Positions 37,185 through 45,165 of a DNA stretch of 64,000 nt are shown here, piece after piece. The stretch is taken from contig CAWJMD010000008.1 of NCBI GenBank assembly GCA_963843835.1, positions 558,001-622,000 on the forward strand. The letters run 5' to 3'. Source of the DNA: CAWJMD01 sp963843835. Lineage in GTDB: Bacteria > Actinomycetota > Actinomycetes > Actinomycetales > CAWJMD01. Under the pieces are notes generated by a model that was not told the origin of the DNA, made no database searches, and saw only the letters and a list, made by a program, of their open reading frames with translations. Within the stretch, counting starts at the first letter, position 1, and every line of letters begins with the position of its first letter. Position numbers and translations under genes: made by a program.

Positions 37185-38267
37185 CCCCGGTTCCTCCGAG
37201 AACGGTGGGCGCGCGACTGCCGTGGCCTCGGTGACGGCCCCCCGCGGGTGCAGCCGCGCCACCAGCTCGCCCCGGCTGCGCACGCCCACCTTGGCGAACA
37301 CCGACTTCAGGTGGTCCTGAACCGTGTGGGCAGAGATGAACAGCCGATCCGCGATGGCCGCGGTGGATCGTCCGCCCAGCACCTCACGGCACACGTCCCG
37401 TTCGCGTGAGGTCAGTCCGTAGGCCCTGAGCAGCAGCCCGACCAGGTGGTCGCCCACAGCGGGCTCCAAGGTGACCGCGATCTCCTCGTCGTCACCGCCG
37501 AGCAGCGGGCTGGCGGTCAGGGCCGCCCAGCCGCCCCGCGCGTCGCGGAGCCGTCCGCGGAACTCGCCCGTCGCAGAGGCGCGCGCCCCGACCGCCATCA
37601 GGTTCATCATCAGTGCGAACCTGCCGGGCGCGATCTCGTCGAGCCTGTCCTGCCACTGCCTGGCCGCGGGTGTGCTGGCGCGCACCCTCCCGTCGGAGAC
37701 GACCACGATCGCGGGAGGGGCCACGGCCTGACTCCGCGCAGCCTCCGCGCGCACCGCCAGCCGGGTGGCGGCCCCGACGGCCGGCGCGACAGCCGCCAGG
37801 AACTCGGTCTCCCGGTCCGTGAAGTCGTCTCCGGCCCGGACCAGGCCGGCCCCGCCCCAGCAGACACCGTCGGCCGTGAACAGGACGCGGACCTCGCGAT
37901 CCAGTCCGAGGGGCTGCCAGACGTCGCGCATCCGGGCGCTGAGCCGACGTGAGGATGGCGGCAGCTCCGACAGGCGAGCGGTCGTCCGACCGGAGATCGC
38001 CAGCCTCGCAAAGGTGTTCGGCTCACCGACCGAGTACTCCGCCTCCGCCAGGCGTGGTTCGTACTGCCGCGGGATGCGGTTGTCCCCGCTGACCATCGTG
38101 CTGATGACGAGGGTCTCGGGGTCGATGGCCGCCCAGCAGGCGAGCTCCGTGCCGACGTACCGTCCGACCAGCGCGATCGCGCGGGCATGGAGCTCGGTGA
38201 CCCCGAGTCCCGCGGCGGCCAGCCCCGCGACCTCTCGGCGGACGCGGAGGGCCCGGTCGTCCCACAC
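37179..38267 (-). CDS. LuxR-family regulator with GAF-like sensor part
   Basis: The product is 362 aa from GTG 38267, fixed by CATACT ending 6 nt upstream. The N-terminal half is unassigned but has GAF/PAS-like character (YVGTELACWAAIDPETLVI, VRVLFTADGVCWGG, FTDRETEFLAAVAPAV). The C-terminal HTH (about 285-345) is a clear LuxR domain: YGLTSRERDVCREVLGG, ADRLFISAHTVQDHLKSV. The ligand is unknown. It is divergent from the DUF1304 gene 149 bp away, its most likely target. Absent from the usual rbpA-pgl order, so probably an accessory insertion. Confidence 0.85.
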   Translation of the reverse strand: MWDDRALRVRREVAGLAAAGLGVTELHARAIALVGRYVGTELACWAAIDPETLVISTMVSGDNRIPRQYEPRLAEAEYSVGEPNTFARLAISGRTTARLSELPPSSRRLSARMRDVWQPLGLDREVRVLFTADGVCWGGAGLVRAGDDFTDRETEFLAAVAPAVGAATRLAVRAEAARSQAVAPPAIVVVSDGRVRASTPAARQWQDRLDEIAPGRFALMMNLMAVGARASATGEFRGRLRDARGGWAALTASPLLGGDDEEIAVTLEPAVGDHLVGLLLRAYGLTSRERDVCREVLGGRSTAAIADRLFISAHTVQDHLKSVFAKVGVRSRGELVARLHPRGAVTEATAVARPPFSEEPGS

Positions 38268-38273
38268 ACCACG

Positions 38274-38279
38274 AGTATG
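38274..38279 (-). promoter_or_regulatory. -10-like box (CATACT), LuxR gene
   Basis: Ends 6 nt before GTG 38267. Confidence 0.45.
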
Positions 38280-38341
38280 GCTCCGCGCGCCGGCAAGGCG
38301 TCCCCCTGATTTCTGGGATCGACGTCCGCTCGCACCCGCCC

Positions 38342-38347
38342 TAGCGT
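38342..38347 (+). promoter_or_regulatory. -10 box (TAGCGT) of the DUF1304 unit
   Basis: TANNNT ends 6 nt before an ATG at 38354, the start of a 21-codon ORF that runs into the DUF1304 gene. Confidence 0.55.
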
Positions 38348-38353
38348 CGGAAC

Positions 38354-38419
38354 ATGCTGGTCTCCCAGGTGCCGGGCCGTCACGCCGTGAGCGCCACCCG
38401 TCTGGACGTGGCCCGATGA
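38354..38419 (+). CDS. Possible leaderless 21-aa upstream ORF
   Basis: ATG 38354 sits on the predicted transcript start of the TAGCGT promoter. It encodes MLVSQVPGRHAVSATRLDVA plus Arg, and its TGA overlaps the ATG of the DUF1304 gene (ATGA). That gene has no good RBS of its own, so translation of the small ORF could set its expression by coupling. There is no homology evidence; the peptide has no obvious stall motif. Prediction rests on promoter spacing and overlap alone. Confidence 0.4.
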   Translation: MLVSQVPGRHAVSATRLDVAR

Positions 38420-38817
38420 CGGTCGTTGTGTGGGTGGCCGCGCTGATCGCAGCATCCATCCACGTCCTCGTCTTCTTCTGGGAGACAGTGCTCTTCTCGC
38501 GGCCCGGAGTGCATGTCGGTGTGTTCTCGGTCGCGACGGCGGACTTGCCTGCGGTGCGGCTCTGGGCGTTCAACGTGGGCTTCTACAACCTCTTCCTCGC
38601 CACCGGCGCCGCGGTGGGCGTGTTCACCTGGATGGCAGGGCACGAGACCGTGGGCCGGACGCTGGTGGTCTACACGTGCTCGTTCATGCTGCTGGGCGGC
38701 GTGGCGCTGTTCGCTTCCGACCGGATGGCGCTGGGTCGCCCCAAGGGGGCGGGGGTCGGCGGGGTGCTGGCGGAGAGCCTCCCGCCGCTGGTGGCGCTCG
38801 TGGCCCTCGCGCTGTGA
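38416..38817 (+). CDS. DUF1304 membrane protein
   Basis: The product is 133 aa, with four membrane helices. The DUF1304 pattern is visible in ASIHVLVFFWETVLF, LWAFNVGFYNLFLATGA and VVYTCSFMLLGGVALF. The function of the family is not known. The start overlaps the stop of a 21-codon ORF. It is divergent from a LuxR regulator that may control it, and convergent with pgl. Confidence 0.85.
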   Translation: MTVVVWVAALIAASIHVLVFFWETVLFSRPGVHVGVFSVATADLPAVRLWAFNVGFYNLFLATGAAVGVFTWMAGHETVGRTLVVYTCSFMLLGGVALFASDRMALGRPKGAGVGGVLAESLPPLVALVALAL

Positions 38818-38848
38818 CCCGTCGAGCGACGACCCTCCATCACCTGTC

Positions 38849-38889
38849 CCGTTCTCCCGGGAATGGCGGTGTGGGAGGGGCAGTCAGGG
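38849..38889 (+). repeat. Intergenic repeat, copy B
   Basis: Similar to 37144-37184: TTCTCCCGGGAATGGCGGTG then GTCAGG at the pgl stop. The perfect CCCGGG centre may allow a short hairpin. Confidence 0.4.
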
Positions 38890-39663
38890 GCTCGCGGGCC
38901 TGGCCAGACCAGCCGGCAGTCGGCTCGCGGCCGCCCGGTCCAGGAGCCACCGCGTCGATCGCTGCCCGGACGGGCCGGCGGCGGGGACCTGGACGGGGCC
39001 CGCGCCGGAGAGCGCCATCGACACCGCGGCGGCCTTGTCGTCGCCCGCGACGACGAACCAGATCTCGGACGAGGCGTTCAGGGCTGGCATCGTGAGGCTG
39101 ATGCGCGTCGGCGGGGGCTTGGGTGCTCCGCGCACGCCGATCACGGTCCGCTCCGTCTCGTACACGCCTGGCAGGCCGGGGAACAGGGACGCGCAGTGGG
39201 CGTCAGGCCCCACGCCGAGCAGCGTGACGTCGAACGCCGGCACCCGCTCACGGGGGCCGGCGTGCTCCGCGAGCAGGTCGGCGTACCGCACCGCCGCGGC
39301 GTCGGGGTCGTCGCCGTCCGGGCCGTCGCTGGGCGGCATCGCGTGCACACGCGCGGGATCGACACCTACGTGGTCGAGCAGCGCCTCCCGGGCCTGCGTC
39401 TCGTTGCGGTCCGGGTCCCCGGACGGCAGGAAGCGCTCGTCTCCCCACCACACGTCGAGCGCTGACCAGTCGACCGCGTGGCGGGCCGCGCTGTCCCTCA
39501 AGGCCGACAGGACGGCGATGCCCACCGAGCCGCCCGTGAGCACGACGTCGGCCGTGCCCCGTGCGCTCTGCACGTCGACGAGCCGGGTCACCAGACGTGC
39601 AGCGACCGCCTCGGCGAGGACGGTCGCATCGGCGTGCACCACGACGGAGACCGGTGAGGTCAT
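38884..39663 (-). CDS. pgl: 6-Phosphogluconolactonase
   Basis: The product is 259 aa. It hydrolyses 6-phosphogluconolactone, the product of Zwf. The N-terminal VVLTGGSVGIAVLSAL, the middle DWWGDERFLPSGDPDRNE-like stretch (VWWGDERFLPSG) and LLGVGPDAHCASLFPG are diagnostic. GTG 39663 overlaps the opcA stop by 4 bp. It is the last gene of the pentose-phosphate operon. Confidence 0.95.
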   Translation of the reverse strand: MTSPVSVVVHADATVLAEAVAARLVTRLVDVQSARGTADVVLTGGSVGIAVLSALRDSAARHAVDWSALDVWWGDERFLPSGDPDRNETQAREALLDHVGVDPARVHAMPPSDGPDGDDPDAAAVRYADLLAEHAGPRERVPAFDVTLLGVGPDAHCASLFPGLPGVYETERTVIGVRGAPKPPPTRISLTMPALNASSEIWFVVAGDDKAAAVSMALSGAGPVQVPAAGPSGQRSTRWLLDRAAASRLPAGLARPASP

Positions 39664-40754
39664 GACGACGTCCCCTTCCGAGCCGAGGTCTTCCTGGCGG
39701 GCGCCTTCTTCGCGGCGCGCTTGCGGCCGGCGGTGCTCGACTCCAGCGACTTCGCGGACAGCCCGCGTGGCGGCCGCGTGGCCTTCGTCGCCGAGGACGT
39801 GGCGGCCTTCACCGTGGTCCGGCCGGCCTCACCGAGCAGCTGGAGGCCCTTGGTCAGCACGTCGCCGTACACGTCGTCGGGGTCCAGGCGCCGCAGCTCC
39901 TCGGCCAGGCACTCCTCGGTCCGTCTCCGCGCAAGGGCGACGCGCCGCGGCGGCTGGCCGGGCTGCGTGAGCGTGGCGACGTTGCCGCTCGGTCGCACCA
40001 GCTCGACGGCGCCCGAGGCCCGCTCCAGGCGGACGCCGATCATGCCGCCGCCCGACGTCGTCTTCTTCCGCTGGACGGGGCACTTCAGCGCCCACGCCAG
40101 CCAGGCCGCGATCAGCTCGGTGCTGGCGGAGTCGGAGGCGCCGGTGACCACGGCCCGGGTGACGGGCTCGAACGGCGCCTGGTCGAGAGCGGCCGCGAGC
40201 AGCGTGCGCCACAGCGTGATCCGCGTCCACGCCAGGTCGGTGTCGCCGTCCGTGTGGCACTCGGCCAGCTTCGCCAGCGCTGCAGCGGGGCGCTTGGCCA
40301 TCGCCGCGTCGGTGATGCGTCGCTGGGCCATCGCCCCCACCGGGTGCAGGGCGGGCTCGGGTGGCGGGGAGCCCGGCCACCAGGTCACGATGGGGGTGTC
40401 CGGCAGCAGCATCGGCATCACCACGGTGTCGGGGTGGCCCGCCAGCTCGCCGTACATGCGCAGGACGACGACCTCGCTGGCACCGGCGTCGCCGCCGACC
40501 CGGATCTGCCCGTCGAGGCGTGATGCACCGCGCTTCGAGCCCGTCGCCAGGACGAGCACGCGGCAGGGGTGCTCGCGGCTGGCGGCGTTGGCGGCCTCGA
40601 TGGCCTCCTCGGCTTCCCCGTCGTCGGTGAGGATGACCAGGGTCAGCACGCGACCCAGCGCGACCGCACCGCCGGTCTCGCGGAGCTCGACCAGGCGCTT
40701 GTTGATCGAGGACGTCGTGGTGTCCGGCAGGTCGATGATCACGGTCGCCTCCAC
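39660..40754 (-). CDS. opcA: G6PDH assembly protein OpcA, basic tail
   Basis: The product is 364 aa. OpcA binds and activates Zwf in cyanobacteria and actinobacteria. Typical parts: IIDLPDTTTSSINKRLVEL at the start, SREHPCRVLVL, VVLRMYGELAGH, LLPDTPIVTWWPG and LAWTRITLWRTLL. The last 50 residues are a Lys/Ala/Ser-rich tail (GRKRAAKKAPARKTSARK) unlike the rest. It overlaps the end of zwf by 16 bp, so expression is coupled. Confidence 0.95.
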   Translation of the reverse strand: MEATVIIDLPDTTTSSINKRLVELRETGGAVALGRVLTLVILTDDGEAEEAIEAANAASREHPCRVLVLATGSKRGASRLDGQIRVGGDAGASEVVVLRMYGELAGHPDTVVMPMLLPDTPIVTWWPGSPPPEPALHPVGAMAQRRITDAAMAKRPAAALAKLAECHTDGDTDLAWTRITLWRTLLAAALDQAPFEPVTRAVVTGASDSASTELIAAWLAWALKCPVQRKKTTSGGGMIGVRLERASGAVELVRPSGNVATLTQPGQPPRRVALARRRTEECLAEELRRLDPDDVYGDVLTKGLQLLGEAGRTTVKAATSSATKATRPPRGLSAKSLESSTAGRKRAAKKAPARKTSARKGTSS

Positions 40755-42283
40755 GCTCGTCCGGTACGGGCCAGCATCGCGTCGGCTGACGGGGGACCCC
40801 AGCTGCCGGCCGCGTACGACTCCGGCTTGCCCTTGCGCTGCTCCCAGTGACGCAGCACCGGGTCGAGGATCCGCCAGGACAGCTCGACCTCCTCGTGGCG
40901 GGGGAACAGCGGTGGGTCACCCAGCAGCACGTCGAGGATGAGGCGTTCGTAGGCCTCGGGCGACGACTCGGTGAAGGCGTGCGTGTACCCGAAGTCCATC
41001 GTCACGTCACGCACCTCCATCGTCGGCCCGGGCACCTTGGACCCGAACCGGATGGTGATGCCCTCGTCGGGCTGGACGCGGATCACCAGGGCGTTCTGGC
41101 CGAGCTCCTCGGTCGCCGTCGACTCGAACGGCAGGTGGGGCGCCCGCTTGAACATCACGGCGATCTCGGTGACGCGGCGTCCCAGGCGCTTGCCCGTACG
41201 CAGGTAGAAGGGGACGCCCGCCCACCGGCGGGTGTCGACCTCGAGCTCGACGGCTGCGTACGTCTCGGTCCTCGACGACCCCGGGATGCCGTCCTCCTCG
41301 AGGTAACCGACCACCTTGCGGCCGCCCTGCCAGCCTGCGCAGTACTGGCCGCGCGCCGTGGCGGTCGACAGGTCGCGCTGCAGGCGCACCGCCGACAGCA
41401 CCTTCTCCTTCTCGGCGCGAAGGTCCTTGGCGTCGAAGGAGACAGGCTCCTCCATCGCCGTGAGAGCCAGCAGCTGGAGCAGGTGGTTCTGGATCACGTC
41501 GCGGGCGGCGCCGATGCCGTCGTAGTAGCCGGCCCGGCCGGCGATGCCGATGTCCTCGGCCATCGTGATCTGCACGTGGTCGACGTAGTTCGCGTTCCAG
41601 ACCGGTTCCCACAGCTGGTTGGCGAAGCGCAGCGCCAGGATGTTCTGGACCGTCTCCTTGCCGAGGTAGTGGTCGATCCGGAAGACCGAGTCCTGCGGGA
41701 AGACCTCCGCGACGACGCGGTTGAGCTCCTGCGCGCTCTCGAGGTCGTGCCCGAAGGGCTTCTCGATGACGACGCGCCGCCATTGACCCGGCTCGCGCTC
41801 CGAGAGGCCGGAGCGCGCCAGCTGCTGGCACACGACCGGGAACTGGCTCGGCGGCACCGACAGGTAGAACGCCGTGTTCCCGCCCGTGCCGCGGCTCGCG
41901 GAGAGCTCGGCGACGGTCTCGGCGAGCGTGTCGAACGCACTGTCGTCGCCGAACTCGCCCGAGACGAAGCGGAACCCCTCGGCCAGCGTGTTCCACACCG
42001 ACTCGCGGAACGGCGTGCGCGCGTGCTCGCGCACGGCGTCATGCACGATCTGGGCGAAGTCCTGGGTCGCCCAGTCGCGGCGTGCGAACCCGACGAGCGA
42101 GAACCCTGGGGGGAGCAGACCGCGGTTCGCCAGGTCGTAGATGGCAGGCATGAGCTTCTTGCGAGCCAGGTCTCCCGTCACGCCGAACAGCACGAGGCAG
42201 CTCGGCCCGGCGATCTTGGGCAGCCGCTTGTCACGAGGGTCGCGCAGCGGGTTGTGCTCGGACGTCACACGCGCTGGGCTCAT
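40739..42283 (-). CDS. zwf: Glucose-6-phosphate 1-dehydrogenase
   Basis: The product is 514 aa. It makes NADPH by oxidising glucose 6-phosphate. The nucleotide loop is VLFGVTGDLARKKLMPA; EKPFGHD and the active-site RIDHYLGKE are intact; the C-terminal part is normal. ATG 42283 overlaps the pgi stop (ATGA). The operon order pgi-zwf-opcA-pgl puts enzyme and assembly factor side by side. Confidence 0.98.
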   Translation of the reverse strand: MSPARVTSEHNPLRDPRDKRLPKIAGPSCLVLFGVTGDLARKKLMPAIYDLANRGLLPPGFSLVGFARRDWATQDFAQIVHDAVREHARTPFRESVWNTLAEGFRFVSGEFGDDSAFDTLAETVAELSASRGTGGNTAFYLSVPPSQFPVVCQQLARSGLSEREPGQWRRVVIEKPFGHDLESAQELNRVVAEVFPQDSVFRIDHYLGKETVQNILALRFANQLWEPVWNANYVDHVQITMAEDIGIAGRAGYYDGIGAARDVIQNHLLQLLALTAMEEPVSFDAKDLRAEKEKVLSAVRLQRDLSTATARGQYCAGWQGGRKVVGYLEEDGIPGSSRTETYAAVELEVDTRRWAGVPFYLRTGKRLGRRVTEIAVMFKRAPHLPFESTATEELGQNALVIRVQPDEGITIRFGSKVPGPTMEVRDVTMDFGYTHAFTESSPEAYERLILDVLLGDPPLFPRHEEVELSWRILDPVLRHWEQRKGKPESYAAGSWGPPSADAMLARTGRAWRRP

Positions 42284-43956
42284 GCGGCGTCGGCACCGGT
42301 GCTGAGCAGGGCGATCAGACGTGGCAGCTGCGCTGCGCGGTCCGTGAGGTGCAGCCGCAGGACCGGACGGCCGTGGTCGGCCAGCACCTGCGCGTCACCG
42401 GCCGCCTGGGCGGCGATCAGGCGACCGAACGTGAACGGTCGACCGGGCACCTCCCGGTCGCTCGGGGCGTCGCCGGTGATCTGCAGGTAGACGCCCTGAG
42501 CCGGTCCACCCTTGTGGTACTGACCGGTGGAGTGCAGGAAGCGGGGTCCCCAGCCGAACGTGACGGGCCGGTTCGTCCTCGAGGCCAACGGGTCTCGGAC
42601 GTCGGCCAGTGCGGAGTCGCCCTCCCGGTCGAGGTAGGCCATCACGGCCAGGTACCCGTCGGTGGCCAACGTGGAGAGCAAGGCCGACACCGCGGCCTCG
42701 ACCGAGTCGACACCGTCGACCAGGCCAGGGGTGGCACGCACCTCGATGCCCTCGTCGACGAAGGCCGGGTCCACGGTCTCAGGCGGCGCATCGAGCATGC
42801 CCCTGGCGGCGTTCTTGGCGCTCTCGACGTCCGGCTGGTCGAAGGGGTTGATGCCGAGCAGGCGCCCGGCCGCCGAGACGGCCGTCTCCCACAGCACGAA
42901 CTGCGCGCCGAGGGGTCCGCTGACGCGCACCTCCGGACCGTCGGGTGAGCCGCTGTCGTCGTCCGCGACGAGCCGCGCGACGATCACGTCGTCGGCGACG
43001 TCCCGCAGCTCGGGCGACCGCGTGCTCGGCACGACGACGGGCAGGATCCCGGTGCCCAGCTTGCCGGTCGACTCGGCGATCAGCTGCTCGGCCCAGTCGC
43101 CGAAACCGACCAGCCCCGAACCGCTGTCGACGATGACGAGCTTGTCTCGGCGCGGGTCGGTGGCACCCATCACGGCGCCAAGCACGAGGGCCGGGTTGTC
43201 GGCTTCGTCGGCGGCGAGCTGCGCCGCGACGGCCGTGGCCGAGTGCAGCAGGCGCTCGATGTCGGCGCCCGCGAGGCCCGAGGGCACCAGCCCGAAGGCC
43301 GTCAGCGCGGAGTAGCGCCCACCGACGTCGGGGTTGGCGGTGAACACGCGGTACCCGGCCTCGCGTGCCTCGCCCTCCAGCGGTGAACCAGGGTCGGTCA
43401 CCACGACCACGCGCGCCACCGGGTCGATGCCGGCGGCGGTGAACGCGGCCTCGAAGGTGCGCCTCTGGCTGTCGGTCTCGACGGTGGAGCCGGACTTGCT
43501 GGACACCACGACCACCGTGTGGGCCAGCTCGTCGGACCCGCCGACGGCGCCGGTCACCTGGCTGGGGTCCGTCCCGTCCAGCACGACGAGCGGTACGCCT
43601 GCGGTGCCGCAGATGACCTCGGGGGCGAGCGAGGAGCCGCCCATCCCGCACAGGACGACCCGGTCGATCCCCTGGGCGTGCAGGTCGTCACGCAGGCGGA
43701 GGATCTCGCCGACGAGGTGCTGCGACTCGTGCGCCGCATTCACCCAGCCCAGGCGCTTCGAGGCCTCCTCGACGGACTCGGCTCCCCAGAGCTGGTCGTC
43801 GAGGGCCGCCAGACGGCTCGCCACCCGGTCTGTGACCAGGCTCGGGGTCACTCGCCGGACGGCGGCTTGGGCGGCGCCACCCGCGCGCACCGAGAGAGCA
43901 ACCGGCGGCCCGCCGCTCGCGGACACCTCGTCGGCACCGCCAGGCTCGGAGCTCAC
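42280..43956 (-). CDS. pgi: Glucose-6-phosphate isomerase
   Basis: The product is 558 aa from GTG 43956, which overlaps the tal stop (GTGA). The sugar-isomerase motifs include LCGMGGSSLAPEVI, VVSSKSGSTVETDS and GKLGTGILPVV, with INPFDQPDVESAKN and FLHSTGQYHKGG in the C-terminal part. The protein is of the actinobacterial Pgi type found within tkt-tal-pgi-zwf operons rather than the long E. coli type. It connects glycolysis to the pentose-phosphate genes. Confidence 0.93.
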   Translation of the reverse strand: MSSEPGGADEVSASGGPPVALSVRAGGAAQAAVRRVTPSLVTDRVASRLAALDDQLWGAESVEEASKRLGWVNAAHESQHLVGEILRLRDDLHAQGIDRVVLCGMGGSSLAPEVICGTAGVPLVVLDGTDPSQVTGAVGGSDELAHTVVVVSSKSGSTVETDSQRRTFEAAFTAAGIDPVARVVVVTDPGSPLEGEAREAGYRVFTANPDVGGRYSALTAFGLVPSGLAGADIERLLHSATAVAAQLAADEADNPALVLGAVMGATDPRRDKLVIVDSGSGLVGFGDWAEQLIAESTGKLGTGILPVVVPSTRSPELRDVADDVIVARLVADDDSGSPDGPEVRVSGPLGAQFVLWETAVSAAGRLLGINPFDQPDVESAKNAARGMLDAPPETVDPAFVDEGIEVRATPGLVDGVDSVEAAVSALLSTLATDGYLAVMAYLDREGDSALADVRDPLASRTNRPVTFGWGPRFLHSTGQYHKGGPAQGVYLQITGDAPSDREVPGRPFTFGRLIAAQAAGDAQVLADHGRPVLRLHLTDRAAQLPRLIALLSTGADAA

Positions 43957-45107
43957 TGGTTCGCCTCCGCGTCGGAGTCGGCGTTCGAGAGCCGGGCGAG
44001 CTCGTCCGAGACCGTGCGTCCCAGCTCGGCCCACGAGGCGTCGAACTTCTCCACCCCTTCGCGCTCGAGCAGCTCGGTGACCTCGGTGTACGAGATCCCC
44101 AGCCGTTCGAGGGCGTCGAGCACCTCGTCCGACTCGGCGTAGGTGCCGGTGACGGTGTCGCCCGTGATGTCGGCCTGCGTCTGGGCGATGTCGAGGGTCT
44201 TGCTCGGCATCGTGTTGACCACGCCGGGCGCCACCAGCTGGTCGACGTACAGGGTGGGGGAGTACTCCGGGTTCTTCACGCCGGTCGACGCCCAGAGGGG
44301 GCGTTGCGGGTGGGCGCCGTCGTCGGCCAGCACCTTCCAGCGCGGGGTCGCGAACACCTCGGTCCAGGCCTGGTAGGCCAGACGCGCGTTCGCCAGGCCG
44401 GCCTTGCCGCGCAGCTCCAGCGCCTCCGGGGTCCCGATCTCCTCGAGACGCCTGTCGACCTCGCTGTCGACACGCGAGACGAAGAAGCTGGCGACCGACT
44501 CGATGTCGGACAGGTCACGGCCGTGCTCGCGGGCCTGCTCGAGGCCCACCAGGAACGCCTGCATGACCGACCGGTACCGGTCGAGGCTGAAGATCAGCGT
44601 CACGTTCACGCTGATGCCCTCGGCCAGGACCAGGCTGATCGCCGGCAGGCCCTCGACGGTGGCGGGGATCTTGATGAACAGGTTCGGCCGGTCCACCGCC
44701 TTCCAGAGCCGCTTGGCCATCTCCACGGTGCGTCCCGTGTCGCGCGCCAGGCCCGGGTCGACCTCGATGGACACACGACCGTCCACGCCGTCGGTGGCGT
44801 CGTACACGGGACGGAGCAGGTCGCACCCCCGGCGCACGTCCTCGGTGGTGATCTCGAAGACGGCCTCGCCGACGTCGACGCCGCGCTCCGCGAGCGCCCG
44901 CACCTGGTCGTCGTAGCGCTCGCCCTTGGAGAGGGCCGCAGCGAAGATCGTCGGGTTGGTCGTGATCCCGACGACGTGCTGCTCGTCGACGACCTTCTGC
45001 AGGCCGCCGCTCTCGATCAGCTCGCGGGACAGGTCGTCCAGCCAGATCGACACACCCTGGGCGCTCAGGGCTGCGAGGCGGTCGCTGGACTCGGTCTGTG
45101 CTGACAT
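43953..45107 (-). CDS. tal: Transaldolase
   Basis: The product is 384 aa. It moves a dihydroxyacetone unit between sugar phosphates. It has SIWLDDLSRELI, GITTNPTIFAAAL, LFIKIPATVEGLPA (Schiff-base Lys), VNVTLIFSLDRY and ASTGVKNPEYSP. ATG 45107 has GAGGAG upstream. It follows tkt with a 58 bp gap and continues into pgi by a 4 bp overlap. Confidence 0.97.
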   Translation of the reverse strand: MSAQTESSDRLAALSAQGVSIWLDDLSRELIESGGLQKVVDEQHVVGITTNPTIFAAALSKGERYDDQVRALAERGVDVGEAVFEITTEDVRRGCDLLRPVYDATDGVDGRVSIEVDPGLARDTGRTVEMAKRLWKAVDRPNLFIKIPATVEGLPAISLVLAEGISVNVTLIFSLDRYRSVMQAFLVGLEQAREHGRDLSDIESVASFFVSRVDSEVDRRLEEIGTPEALELRGKAGLANARLAYQAWTEVFATPRWKVLADDGAHPQRPLWASTGVKNPEYSPTLYVDQLVAPGVVNTMPSKTLDIAQTQADITGDTVTGTYAESDEVLDALERLGISYTEVTELLEREGVEKFDASWAELGRTVSDELARLSNADSDAEANQ

Positions 45108-45165
45108 CGGAGCTCCTCGTGTATGGGGTCGACAGGGCGGCTGACCTGGTGGGCCTGCGGACGGG

